Assembly (NCBI GenBank): GCA_020723765.1
Contig: DYIF01000005.1
Coordinates: 64,713-128,712, forward strand
Direction of reading: 5' to 3'
DNA from: Elusimicrobium minutum
GTDB taxonomy: Bacteria > Elusimicrobiota > Elusimicrobia > Elusimicrobiales > UBA9959
Length of the DNA stretch: 64,000 nt
The translations under genes were made by a program, and so were the position numbers. The notes beneath the pieces are model-generated. The model was given only the letters and a program-made list of their open reading frames with translations. It searched no databases and was not told the DNA's origin. Shown one piece after another: positions 1-7,527 of the stretch; positions within the stretch are counted from its first letter, which is position 1, and each line of letters starts with the position of its first letter.

Positions 1-1901
1 CTTCTGGATATAATCCATTTATCGCTAAGGTCCATCTTCGACTCTACCGCTTCGTATTTTTCTCCTTCTTTTAAATTCATCTGGATAAATCTCGATACGT
101 TATACAATTTGTTTACGAAATTTCTGCCACCTATTATGGAGTTTTCGGAAAACGGAATATCCTTTCCGCCTAAAGCCCCTATGGCTAAAGAAAACCTCAT
201 GGCGTCGGTTCCGTATTTTTCCATCATGTCCAGCGGATCTATTACGTTGCCCTTGGATTTAGACATTTTCTGTCCGTGTTTATCCCTTACTATGCCGTGA
301 ACGTAAACCTTTGAAAAAGGAATTCGATTGAGATGAAAAAGCCCGCTTGTAATCATTCTCAAAACCCATAAATAAAGTATCTCATAACCGGTGACAAGCG
401 CCGAGGTCGGATAAAAATAACTAAGCTCTTCGGTTTTTCTCGGCCAGCCGAAAACCGAAAAAGGCCAAAGCGCCGAAGAAAACCAGGTATCCAAAACATC
501 GGGGTCCTGAACAAAATCCGCCCCTCCGCAGTCCGGACAGGAAGAGGGCTTTTCAAAAGATATTATCGGTTTTGCTCCGTTTTTAATCGAAACCTTTACT
601 ATCTCTCCTTTTTCGTTGTAAATCAAGCCTTTTCCCGAGCATTTCTTGCAATAAAAAGCCGGGATTCTGTGTCCCCACCATATTTGCCTTGAAATGCACC
701 AGTCCTGAATATTGTTAAGCCAATCCAACATCGGTTTTACCCATCTCTCCGGATAAAACTTAACCTCTCCGTTTTTTATTACATTTAAAGTATTTTCGGA
801 TATCGGTTTATATTTTACAAACCACTGCTCGCTTATCATAGGCTCTATATGATTATCGCATCTATAACACTTCCCCACATTATGAACATACGGCTCTTCT
901 TTAACCAGATACCCTTGCTCCGACAAGTCTTTTACGATTTCTTCCCTCGCTTTTAAAACCTTTAAGCCCGAATATTTTTCCGGCGAATTTATTATCTTTC
1001 CGTCGTCGGATATTACTTTTATAAACTCAAGATTATGCCCCTCTCCCATCTCCATATCTAACGGGTCGTGAGCCGGGGTAACCTTAACCGCTCCGGTTCC
1101 AAAACCCATTTCCACTTTCTTGTCGGCTATCAATCTTATTTTTCTTCCGACAAGAGGAAGAATTAAAAATTTGCCTATTAATTTTTTATATCTTTTATCC
1201 TCTGGATTTACGGCTACGGCCGTATCTCCGAGCATGGTCTCGGGTCTTGTGGTGGCCACTACTATAAAATCATCCGAACCGTCTATGGGATATTTTATAT
1301 GCCATAGTTTGGATTTTTCTTCTTCGTATTCGACCTCTATGTCGCTTAAAGCGGTATAACACCGGGGGCACCAGTTTATCATCCTCTCGCCCCTGTAAAT
1401 AAGGCCTTTTTCCCAGAGCTCTTTAAAAGCCCAAAAAACCGAATAGGCTCTTTCCTTATCCATGGTAAATCTGACGTTTTCTTTCGAGAAATCTATGGAA
1501 CATCCCAATTTTTTAAGCTGATTTAGTATCGTGTGGCCGCATTCCTCATACCACTTCCACATTCTTTCCAAAAACTTTTCTCTTCCTATGTCGGTTTTTT
1601 TTACCCCTTCGTTTTTAAGAATTTTTTCCAATACGTTTTGAGTGGCGATTCCCCCGTGGTCTGTTCCGACAACCCAGTAAGCGTTTTCTCCGCTCATCCT
1701 CTTATATCTTATCAGTATATCCTGAAGAGTATTGTTTAAAGCGTGGCCCATATGAAGCGCCCCGGTTATGTTGGGCGGAGGGATGACTACGGTAAACGGT
1801 TTTTTCGATTTATCTATTTTAGGAAAAAATATTTTTTCTTTCTGCCATATATCTATCCATTTGTTTTCGACCGATTTCGGCTCATAAACCTTGGGTAACA
1901 T
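1..1901 (-). CDS. valS: Valyl-tRNA synthetase (3' end outside window)
   Basis: Class I aminoacyl-tRNA synthetase that charges tRNA-Val and edits mischarged threonine. I translated it directly because the open frame runs off the window edge and is not in the ORF track. The start is ATG at 1901 behind a clear AAAGGAG site. About 633 residues are visible, against roughly 880 in the family, so the C-terminal anticodon-binding and coiled-coil parts are missing. The HIGH-type motif lies in ITGALHMGH near residue 50 and KMSKS near residue 545; the editing domain lies between. Its ribosome site overlaps the hemW stop codon, so the two genes are probably one transcript. ValRS rather than IleRS is called from overall family recall (for example PPPNITGALHMGHAL). 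Confidence 0.95.
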   Translation of the reverse strand, partial: MLPKVYEPKSVENKWIDIWQKEKIFFPKIDKSKKPFTVVIPPPNITGALHMGHALNNTLQDILIRYKRMSGENAYWVVGTDHGGIATQNVLEKILKNEGVKKTDIGREKFLERMWKWYEECGHTILNQLKKLGCSIDFSKENVRFTMDKERAYSVFWAFKELWEKGLIYRGERMINWCPRCYTALSDIEVEYEEEKSKLWHIKYPIDGSDDFIVVATTRPETMLGDTAVAVNPEDKRYKKLIGKFLILPLVGRKIRLIADKKVEMGFGTGAVKVTPAHDPLDMEMGEGHNLEFIKVISDDGKIINSPEKYSGLKVLKAREEIVKDLSEQGYLVKEEPYVHNVGKCYRCDNHIEPMISEQWFVKYKPISENTLNVIKNGEVKFYPERWVKPMLDWLNNIQDWCISRQIWWGHRIPAFYCKKCSGKGLIYNEKGEIVKVSIKNGAKPIISFEKPSSCPDCGGADFVQDPDVLDTWFSSALWPFSVFGWPRKTEELSYFYPTSALVTGYEILYLWVLRMITSGLFHLNRIPFSKVYVHGIVRDKHGQKMSKSKGNVIDPLDMMEKYGTDAMRFSLAIGALGGKDIPFSENSIIGGRNFVNKLYNVSRFIQMNLKEGEKYEAVESKMDLSDKWIISR

Positions 1902-1911
1902 AAAAACTCCT

Positions 1912-3015
1912 TTAAAACATTGTATCCGAAATTATTTTATTTGAGACAAACAAAAAATCTTTTTTTATTTTAACCTTTCCGTTTAATATTTCCATATAAC
2001 CTTTTTTTATCTGTTCCTCAATTTTCTCTTTAAAAACATTATAAACTTCGGAATTTAAATCCAAACCTTCCATTTTCCTAAGCTCTAACATCAGTTTTTC
2101 GTTTAATTCGTCTTTTTCGTCGAGCTCTTCCATATGCTCAAATTCTATTTTACCATTATTTAAACCTCTTATGTAAGCTTTCAAATCGGATTTGTTTTTC
2201 CATCTTTTGTTAGAAATAAAAGAAGAAGCCGATGGACCCAACCCCAGATACTCCCCTCTATCCCAGTAATTAAGATTATGTTTTGAGAAATATCCGTTTA
2301 AAGCGAAATTGGATATTTCGTAATGGATATATCCTTTGCCGACCAAAAAATCTCTTATCAAAAAATAGTAATCCGACTGTTTCTCTTCGTCTATTTTTAA
2401 ATTTTCAAAAAAAGTATTCTTATGAGTTTCTAAAGCGTATAAAGAAATGTGTTTTGGAGAAAGAGAGGTTATATTATCCAGATCTTTTAATAAATCTTTT
2501 TCGCTTTGTCCGGGAATACCGTATATTAGATCGAGCGAAACGTTTTCAAAGTATTTCGTTATAATATCGTATTTTTTCAAAAAATCTTTATAACTATGAA
2601 CCCTTCCTAAAAAATTTAAAATCTCATCGTTTGAGCTTTGAACGCCTATAGAAACTCTATTTATACCGAAGTCTTTTAAAATTTTAAGTTTATCCTCGGA
2701 AACCGACTCCGGATTAAGCTCGAAATCCGCTTCATCCATATTTTTTAACGGTTTTATTTTGTTAAACAAATCCAACAAATACTCCGTTTCGTTCAGGCTT
2801 AAAAAAGAAGGGGTTCCTCCTCCGAAATAAATAGTTTTATATTTATCTTTTTTTTCAGTTAATAAATCTTTATAAAGATTTATCTCTTTATTAACGGAAT
2901 TTAAATACTCGTCTGTTAAAGAGTTATCCGTTAAAGAATAAAAAGAACAGTAATTGCATTTCTTTTTACAGAAAGGTATATGAACGTAAACGGAAAAGAA
3001 AGGATCTATCATCAA
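1912..3015 (-). CDS. hemW: HemW-like radical SAM protein (heme chaperone / coproporphyrinogen oxidase-like)
   Basis: Radical SAM protein of the HemN/HemW family, 367 aa. The cluster cysteines are C16, C20 and C23 in CKKKCNYC, followed by SF. This, with the short N-terminus, fits HemW (heme delivery) better than the true oxygen-independent coproporphyrinogen oxidase HemN, whose corresponding site carries an extra cysteine. YFGGGTPS and ELNPES are typical family blocks. The ATG sits only 6 nt after a perfect 12-bp hairpin and has no Shine-Dalgarno sequence, so how it is expressed is unclear. No heme biosynthesis genes are nearby. The downstream neighbour is valS, 10 nt away. Many automatic annotations call this family hemN; that name is less likely here. 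Confidence 0.88.
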   Translation of the reverse strand: MMIDPFFSVYVHIPFCKKKCNYCSFYSLTDNSLTDEYLNSVNKEINLYKDLLTEKKDKYKTIYFGGGTPSFLSLNETEYLLDLFNKIKPLKNMDEADFELNPESVSEDKLKILKDFGINRVSIGVQSSNDEILNFLGRVHSYKDFLKKYDIITKYFENVSLDLIYGIPGQSEKDLLKDLDNITSLSPKHISLYALETHKNTFFENLKIDEEKQSDYYFLIRDFLVGKGYIHYEISNFALNGYFSKHNLNYWDRGEYLGLGPSASSFISNKRWKNKSDLKAYIRGLNNGKIEFEHMEELDEKDELNEKLMLELRKMEGLDLNSEVYNVFKEKIEEQIKKGYMEILNGKVKIKKDFLFVSNKIISDTMF

Positions 3016-3021
3016 AACAAT

Positions 3022-3051
3022 AACGGCCGATTCAAATTAGAATCGGCCGTT
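3022..3051 (-). terminator. Perfect 12-bp hairpin between the slipin gene and hemW
   Basis: Minus-strand AACGGCCGATTC-TAATTT-GAATCGGCCGTT is a perfect 12-bp stem with a 6-nt loop, followed by TATTGTTTT. It begins 10 nt after the slipin stop and looks like an intrinsic terminator with a mediocre U-tract. The hemW ATG lies 6 nt beyond the stem, so the hairpin could instead be an attenuator or an mRNA-processing or stability element controlling hemW-valS. Only the structure itself is seen; its role is inferred. Confidence 0.75.
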
Positions 3052-3061
3052 AAACAAAAAA

Positions 3062-3802
3062 CTAATTCTTTTTCTCGCCTAAAGCTTTAAGCAGTTCTAT
3101 AGGCAGAGGGAAAATAATGGTCTGATTGTTTTCCGAAGATATCTCGACCATCGTTTGCAGATATCTTAACTGTAAAGCCACAGGATTTTGAGATATTATA
3201 TTGGAAGCGTCCGCCAATTTTTGAGCGGCCTGATATTCGCCGTCAGCATTTATTATTTTGGCTCTTCTTTCTCTTTCGGCTTCCGCTTGTCTTGCTATGG
3301 CTCTTTGCATTTCCTGAGGTATATCTACGTTTTTAACCTCCACCGCGCTTACTTTTATTCCCCAGGGTTCGGTATGCTGGTCGAGTATTTGTTGCAAACT
3401 CTGGTTTATTTTATCTCTATTTGTCAATAAGTCGTCCAATTCCTGCTGACCCAAAACGCTTCTTAAAGTCGTTTGAGCTAACTGGCTTGTTGAATACATA
3501 TATCTTTCCACATTTAATACCGCTTTGTCCGGATATATGACTCTAAAATAAACTACCGCATTAACCTTAACCGGTATGTTGTCTCTGGTTATTATATCCT
3601 GAGCAGGAACGTCGAATGTAACGACTCTGGTGTCTATTTTAACCATTTTTTGAATGATCGGAATTATTATTATAAGACCGGGGCCTTTTACTCCGGTGTA
3701 TCTTCCGACCGTAAAGACTACTCCTCTTTCGTATTCGTTTAACACATTTATGGCGCTAAACAACAAAAACAATAGTATGATAATTAAAGGTAACATTGAC
3801 AT
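3062..3802 (-). CDS. Slipin / stomatin-like SPFH (band 7) membrane protein
   Basis: SPFH-domain protein of 246 aa, a scaffold protein of membrane microdomains. One hydrophobic segment covers about residues 3-20. The SPFH core follows with [31 protein letters not shown] and [13 protein letters not shown], all typical of the bacterial/archaeal slipin group, then a charged helical stretch ([14 protein letters not shown]) used for oligomerisation. Slipins are usually encoded next to an NfeD-type membrane protease partner; none is present here. The start is an ATG after AGGAGG with a TATAAT element upstream, so it probably has its own promoter. A strong hairpin follows the stop. Confidence 0.92.
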   Translation of the reverse strand: MSMLPLIIILLFLLFSAINVLNEYERGVVFTVGRYTGVKGPGLIIIIPIIQKMVKIDTRVVTFDVPAQDIITRDNIPVKVNAVVYFRVIYPDKAVLNVERYMYSTSQLAQTTLRSVLGQQELDDLLTNRDKINQSLQQILDQHTEPWGIKVSAVEVKNVDIPQEMQRAIARQAEAERERRAKIINADGEYQAAQKLADASNIISQNPVALQLRYLQTMVEISSENNQTIIFPLPIELLKALGEKKN

Positions 3803-4226
3803 AAAAACCTCCTATTTAAATATTATACCTATTTATAAGACGCATTGGATAAAAAATATGTCATTGAAATTATTAATATTAACTTTAAAAATGTAAAATT
3901 AAAAATTTATAAAAAGACATTATTAATACATTTTATTTCTGTTATATTATTTTTGAATCGAGATTGAAAAAACTTTTTTAATTCTATATGTTTAATAAAT
4001 TATTTAATAACACACCAAACGTTTTTTTATCCTAACCACTCATACGAACGATCGTCTCTATAAATGGTTACTATAATTTAATTAAAATTAAATGACTAAT
4101 AGAAATAAAATAAGATTTCTAAATTTTAATCCGATGGAGTTTAAAAAAAGAAGAAAAATGTTATTTTAAAAAGAGTAAAGGGCGAAGTTTATGCTTGATG
4201 ACATAATATTTTGTCTAACATCGGGA
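3803..4226. other. 424-bp AT-rich region without a credible gene
   Basis: I see no ORF with coding character. The ORF-track entry reaching into it (3654-3896 plus) is a shadow of the slipin gene. The region holds the slipin ribosome site and a candidate promoter at its low-coordinate end. At the other end it should hold the 3' boundary of the WG-repeat operon, but no GC-rich stem with a U-tract is visible. Very short minus-strand frames (10-12 codons) just after the WG gene are not supported. Confidence 0.7.
3822..3827 (-). promoter_or_regulatory. Candidate -10 element for the slipin gene
   Basis: Minus-strand TATAAT lies 19 nt before the slipin ATG, with AGGAGG in between. No good -35 hexamer is present at 16-18 bp. 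The position and the gene-free upstream DNA make a promoter here plausible. Confidence 0.5.
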
Positions 4227-5225
4227 TTACCTTTTTTTAAAACAGCACTCGTTTCCCCACAAATCGAGGTATCCAACTTTATCCTCCGATTTTACCTCGG
4301 CTATACCGTAAAAAAAAGAAGAAGCGTAATCGTATTTTAAAGGAATGACAAATTCTCCTTTTTTATTTATAAAACCGAATTTTTTGTTCGACTCCACCAT
4401 CGCAAATCCTTCGGAAAAGTTATTAACGTAATCGTAGGCCGGCTTTATTACCTCTACGCCGTTTTTATCGACAAATCCCCATTTGTCCTTAACCTTCACT
4501 CTCGCCATATCTTCATAAAACAAATCTACCTCGTCGTATTTAAAATCTATTATTTTTTTATCTTTTTTATTTATCGCTCCCCATTTGCCGTTAAGTTTTA
4601 CCCATGCCATATCTTCGACAAAACCCATTGTAGCCTGGTATTTCAAAGGTATCAGCTCTTTATCGTATTTGTCTATAAAACCCCACAAGCCGCCGACATT
4701 GTAAGCTATGTAATCGTCTTTTGTTATCTCTCTTTTCTGGTATCTTGTTTCAAAAGTGTCCACGTACGGATTTTTTATGTTTTTTTTTCTGAACTCCTCT
4801 ATAAGTTTTTTGGCTTCTTTTTTGTCGTAAGATATCTCTATTATTATGTTTCCCTTCTTATCTATGCCTCCCCATTTCTCTCCCATATTTACCATTGCGT
4901 ATCCGTTATAAAAAGGCCCGGCGTAATCGTATGAAGGATTTATGGCGAGGCTGCCGTCGTAATAACAATATCCCATAAGATCGTTTCTTATGCATCTTTT
5001 CATTATATAATCCGAAACATCTTTATAATAAAAATTCTTTTCCCCGTACTTGTTTATAAACTCCTGAGCCGTTTCGTCTTTTTGAGCCGGAGAAATAGAA
5101 GACGATTTTAAAATAACCATTGTTTTTTCAAAATCTTTTTTAACCTCTTCTTTAAAATCCGTTTTCTCCGAAGAAAAAAGAAAAATGGGCGTCGAGCATA
5201 ACAAAAAAACTAACGATTTATTCAT
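4227..5225 (-). CDS. Exported WG-repeat protein
   Basis: Protein of 332 aa with an N-terminal signal peptide (about residues 1-18) and then about six WG (KWG) repeats, recognisable by units such as KWGGIDKKGN, LWGFIDKYDK, KWGAINKKDK and KWGFVDKNGV. WG repeats probably form a beta-propeller-like or solenoid surface; their biochemical role is mostly unknown. The gene starts 9 nt after the yajQ stop and lacks a clear Shine-Dalgarno site, so it is likely expressed by translational coupling as the last gene of the PqqD/radical SAM operon. The signal peptide places it outside the cytoplasm. Whether it has any link to the peptide system upstream is unknown. Confidence 0.85.
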   Translation of the reverse strand: MNKSLVFLLCSTPIFLFSSEKTDFKEEVKKDFEKTMVILKSSSISPAQKDETAQEFINKYGEKNFYYKDVSDYIMKRCIRNDLMGYCYYDGSLAINPSYDYAGPFYNGYAMVNMGEKWGGIDKKGNIIIEISYDKKEAKKLIEEFRKKNIKNPYVDTFETRYQKREITKDDYIAYNVGGLWGFIDKYDKELIPLKYQATMGFVEDMAWVKLNGKWGAINKKDKKIIDFKYDEVDLFYEDMARVKVKDKWGFVDKNGVEVIKPAYDYVNNFSEGFAMVESNKKFGFINKKGEFVIPLKYDYASSFFYGIAEVKSEDKVGYLDLWGNECCFKKR

Positions 5226-5234
5226 AGCGAAAAT

Positions 5235-5729
5235 TTATCTATAATTTGTAAATATCAAACTTACTCCGAAATCTTTCGATTTTAACATGGATATTACGGC
5301 CTGCAATTCGTCTTTCGACCTTGAAAAAACTCTTACTGTATCTCCCTGTATCTGAGGGGTTACCTTAAACTTTGCGTCTTTTATAAGTTTAACCATTTCT
5401 TTGGCCTTCTCCGAAGGGATTCCCTGTTGTATCTTGACTATCATTCTGGCTCTTGAACCCAAGGCGTTTTCTATTTTTTCGACGGTAAAATTTTTTAAAG
5501 GAAGCCCTCTTTTGCTCATTCTGGTCAAAAGAACGTCGTATAAAGATTTGACCTTGTATTCGTCTGAAGAGGTAAGATATATTTTATTTTCTTTTTTATC
5601 CACGGTTATCTCCGAGTTTGAGTCTTTAAAGTCGTATCTGTTGGAAACCTCTTTCAAAGCTATATTAACCGACTCGTCCACAAGCGTCATATCGACTTTG
5701 GATACCACATCGAAACTAAAATCCGCCAT
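5235..5729 (-). CDS. yajQ: YajQ-family nucleotide-binding protein
   Basis: Protein of 164 aa, full length for the YajQ/DUF520 family. It starts MADFSFDVVSKVD and contains NRYDFKDS, SRARMIVKIQQGI and KVTPQIQGDTVRVFSRSKDELQ, all family hallmarks. YajQ folds as two ferredoxin-like domains. Some members bind cyclic di-GMP (shown in Xanthomonas), others bind nucleotides or RNA. It is preceded by a strong AAGGAGG site, 9 nt after the radical SAM stop, and followed 9 nt later by the WG-repeat gene. YajQ is a widespread housekeeping family, so its place in this operon may be incidental to the peptide-modification genes. Confidence 0.95.
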   Translation of the reverse strand: MADFSFDVVSKVDMTLVDESVNIALKEVSNRYDFKDSNSEITVDKKENKIYLTSSDEYKVKSLYDVLLTRMSKRGLPLKNFTVEKIENALGSRARMIVKIQQGIPSEKAKEMVKLIKDAKFKVTPQIQGDTVRVFSRSKDELQAVISMLKSKDFGVSLIFTNYR

Positions 5730-5738
5730 ACCGCCTCC

Positions 5739-6743
5739 TTATTTAATCCTCGATATTTCTTCGGATACCCTGCAGGCTTCTTCGTAGACATAACAAGCGT
5801 CTTTACCGTAAAGCCAGGAAATACCGGGGCATCTCGAGCATATCGTTCTATAATTACATTTAATACATTTTTTAGGCTCCATTTCAAGTTTTTTCCTCAG
5901 TTTAATCGCTTGCTCGGATTTCAAAATATCCTTTATCTTCTTTTCTTTTAAACTTCCCAAAGAAAAAGGGAAAGCTAAACACGGCAAAACATTTCCGTAA
6001 GAGTCTATTCCTATAACGCTTTTCGCCGCTCCGCAGGAAACATAGTCGATTTTATCGAACGATTTATCGTAAGATTTTAAAATTCCTTTTTTAAAATTCT
6101 TTAAAAACTTAAAATCCGAAACCGATAATTCGGCGCAAGAAAGATCTCCGTCGTTTCGAGGGGTTATTATCGGGTCTATTTTAAAATCCAAATTATTGTC
6201 TTTGGCGAATTTCTTTATCCATTTTAACTCTCCGGCGTTTTGCCTCATAACGGGGGTTTTAACGGTTATCCTAAAACCCAATTTCCGGGCCTTTTTAATG
6301 TTATCTACGGTCAAATCGAAGCTGTCGTTGCCGGTAATTTTGTTATGTATGGTCTTTGAGCCGTAAAGGCTTACGTCCATATCTCTAAGTCCAAGATCAT
6401 AAATATCCTTTATTTTTTTAAAATCGCAGTTTAGAGAAGAAAAAAGCTTAACATAGAACTTATGCTTTAACGCCAGTTTAATTATATTTGAAATGTCTTT
6501 TCTCAAAAGAGGCTCTCCGCCCGTTATGTTTATAAATATGGTTCCGATTTCTTTTAATTCTTTGAATATTCTTTTTATTTCCCCTAAAGACAACTCTCTC
6601 TCCGGCTTATAATTTTTATTATGAGTTTCTACAAGATAGCAATGAAGGCAGGAGTTAACGCATCTTCTGGTAACCTCCAGGCTTACAAACAAAGGGATAT
6701 TATTTTTGAAATAAAAAGAATAAAGCTTTTCGGATAATCTCAT
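5739..6743 (-). CDS. Radical SAM/SPASM peptide-modifying enzyme (PqqE-like)
   Basis: Protein of 334 aa. The radical SAM cluster cysteines are C28, C32 and C35 in CVNSCLHC, and GGEPLL forms part of the SAM site. The C-terminal third is a SPASM domain: a cysteine in SCGAAKSVIG, then GNVLPC, then CIKCNYRTICSRC near residue 291, then two more cysteines. SPASM cysteines bind auxiliary iron-sulfur clusters. Such enzymes (PqqE, AlbA, sactisynthases, SCIFF maturases) make carbon-carbon, thioether or other crosslinks in ribosomal peptides. The start overlaps the S24/S26 peptidase stop by ATGA. With the PqqD-like gene and the small Cys-containing peptide upstream, the likely substrate is that peptide. 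The exact chemistry cannot be predicted. Confidence 0.9.
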   Translation of the reverse strand: MRLSEKLYSFYFKNNIPLFVSLEVTRRCVNSCLHCYLVETHNKNYKPERELSLGEIKRIFKELKEIGTIFINITGGEPLLRKDISNIIKLALKHKFYVKLFSSLNCDFKKIKDIYDLGLRDMDVSLYGSKTIHNKITGNDSFDLTVDNIKKARKLGFRITVKTPVMRQNAGELKWIKKFAKDNNLDFKIDPIITPRNDGDLSCAELSVSDFKFLKNFKKGILKSYDKSFDKIDYVSCGAAKSVIGIDSYGNVLPCLAFPFSLGSLKEKKIKDILKSEQAIKLRKKLEMEPKKCIKCNYRTICSRCPGISWLYGKDACYVYEEACRVSEEISRIK

Positions 6744-7063
6744 CTTAATTTTCTTTTAAAAAATCTTATATTTTTTATAATAATATGAGCAAGATACCCC
6801 GGATATCCGTTAAAAAAAGAGCAAACCCTTCCCAAAACGTCTTTTTTTTCTATAAAATGCGTCTCCATATCGTCGTCGTTTGAAATCCATATTTTTTCTT
6901 TTTCCAAACCGATTATTCTATGGACATATAGATTATCCGAATATCTGTATAAAATCATATCTCCCAATTTAAGAGACGATAAACATTCTTCGTAAAAAAC
7001 CAAATCCCCGTCTTTTAAAAACGGGCGCATACTCGTACCTTTAAGTTTTACCGCTTTTAACAT
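6740..7063 (-). CDS. S24/S26-family peptidase associated with the RiPP-like operon
   Basis: The track gives 127 aa from 7123, but that start lies inside the peptide gene in another frame. ATG at 7063, 2 nt after the peptide stop, gives 107 aa beginning MLKAVKLKGTSM and is preferred. GTSMRPFLKDGD carries the nucleophilic serine. In place of the lysine of bacterial signal peptidases there is YVHRIIG, and NDDD plus DVLGRV follow, so a Ser-His-Asp type resembling Sec11/SipW is likely. No N-terminal membrane anchor is visible. The likely job is removing the leader from the modified peptide. A regulator of the LexA/S24 type is less likely, because no DNA-binding domain is present. Confidence 0.8.
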   Translation of the reverse strand: MLKAVKLKGTSMRPFLKDGDLVFYEECLSSLKLGDMILYRYSDNLYVHRIIGLEKEKIWISNDDDMETHFIEKKDVLGRVCSFFNGYPGYLAHIIIKNIRFFKRKLR

Positions 7064-7065
7064 TT

Positions 7066-7203
7066 TTAAGATTTTTTTCTTATCGTTTTGCAGGCAAGCT
7101 GGTTTATGGGTCCCGTCTGGCATTTACCGCACGCCAGAGCCGCGGTTTCAAAAACCTTTTGAGTCTTCATTTTAGGCTTTATATATCTCTTTTTTTTACT
7201 CAT
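7066..7203 (-). CDS. Candidate RiPP precursor peptide, 45 aa, Cys-rich C-terminus
   Basis: Not in the ORF track (too short); found by translating the gap between the PqqD-like and peptidase genes. ATGAGTAA overlaps the PqqD-like stop, so translation is probably coupled. The peptide has a very basic start (MSKKKRY), a leader-like segment KPKMKTQKVFET, then ALACGKCQTGPINQLAC with cysteines at 25, 28 and 38, and a basic tail. This fits a precursor whose leader is bound by a PqqD-like domain and whose cysteines or neighbours are modified by the radical SAM enzyme. Size, position and the overlaps on both sides support a real gene. From memory, similar small 'EKVFE..AL.CGK' proteins occur next to PqqD-like genes, but I could not check this. 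Confidence 0.8.
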   Translation of the reverse strand: MSKKKRYIKPKMKTQKVFETAALACGKCQTGPINQLACKTIRKKS

Positions 7204-7447
7204 CTATTATCCCCTTATCTTTAAACTCCGATATCAAATCCTCTAAATCTTTATCTACCGTCCGTTTATCGGCGTCGTAATTTGACAATATCTTTTCCGA
7301 TATTTTTTTGCGATCTAAACCTTTATCTATCGATTTAAAAACAAAGGAAGCCGTTTCGTTTAACTCGTGTATCTTTTCATTCGAAGGGTCTATTATAAAA
7401 ATTTCTCCATCGATTTCTCTCCATATTATTTTATCGGATATCTTCAT
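7196..7447 (-). CDS. PqqD-family peptide chaperone (RiPP recognition element)
   Basis: Protein of 83 aa, a full-length stand-alone PqqD domain: WREIDGEIFIIDP (beta strands), ELNETASFVFKSID (helix 1) and a winged-helix-like C-terminus ending in LISEFKDKGII. PqqD proteins bind the leader of ribosomal peptide precursors and deliver it to a radical SAM/SPASM enzyme; both expected partners are in this operon. No pqqA, pqqB or pqqC is present, so this is not PQQ synthesis. It is the first gene of the operon. A TATAAT sits exactly 6 nt before the ATG with no Shine-Dalgarno site, suggesting a leaderless transcript. Its stop overlaps the start of the small peptide gene. Confidence 0.9.
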   Translation of the reverse strand: MKISDKIIWREIDGEIFIIDPSNEKIHELNETASFVFKSIDKGLDRKKISEKILSNYDADKRTVDKDLEDLISEFKDKGIIDE

Positions 7448-7527
7448 AATTTAATTATATCAAATTGAAGTTTCATTTTAGGACCTTTGGCACTTGATTA
7501 AAATCAAATAAAAATTAAAATATAATT
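7448..7527. promoter_or_regulatory. Divergent intergenic region: two leaderless-type promoters and a dyad
   Basis: This 80-bp gap serves the PqqD-like operon (minus) and the endonuclease (plus). Minus strand: TATAAT at 7454-7459, 6 nt before the ATG. Plus strand: TTGATT at 7494-7499, a 16-bp spacer, TAAAAT at 7516-7521, then 6 nt to the ATG. A 14-bp dyad TTGATT-AA-AATCAA (7494-7507) overlaps the plus -35 element and is a candidate operator. No Shine-Dalgarno sequence precedes either ATG. Confidence 0.6.

Noticed and set aside
4048-4055. Palindrome ACGATCGT in the gene-free region
   Set aside because: An 8-bp palindrome without extended symmetry or a neighbouring gene start; expected by chance.
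4200-4229. Terminator after the WG-repeat gene
   Set aside because: Only short, bulged A/T-rich pairings can be drawn and no U-tract follows a GC stem.
6740-7123. Track start MPDGTHKPACLQ for the S24/S26 peptidase
   Set aside because: It lies inside the peptide gene in a different frame; the ATG at 7063 gives a family-like start next to the peptide stop.
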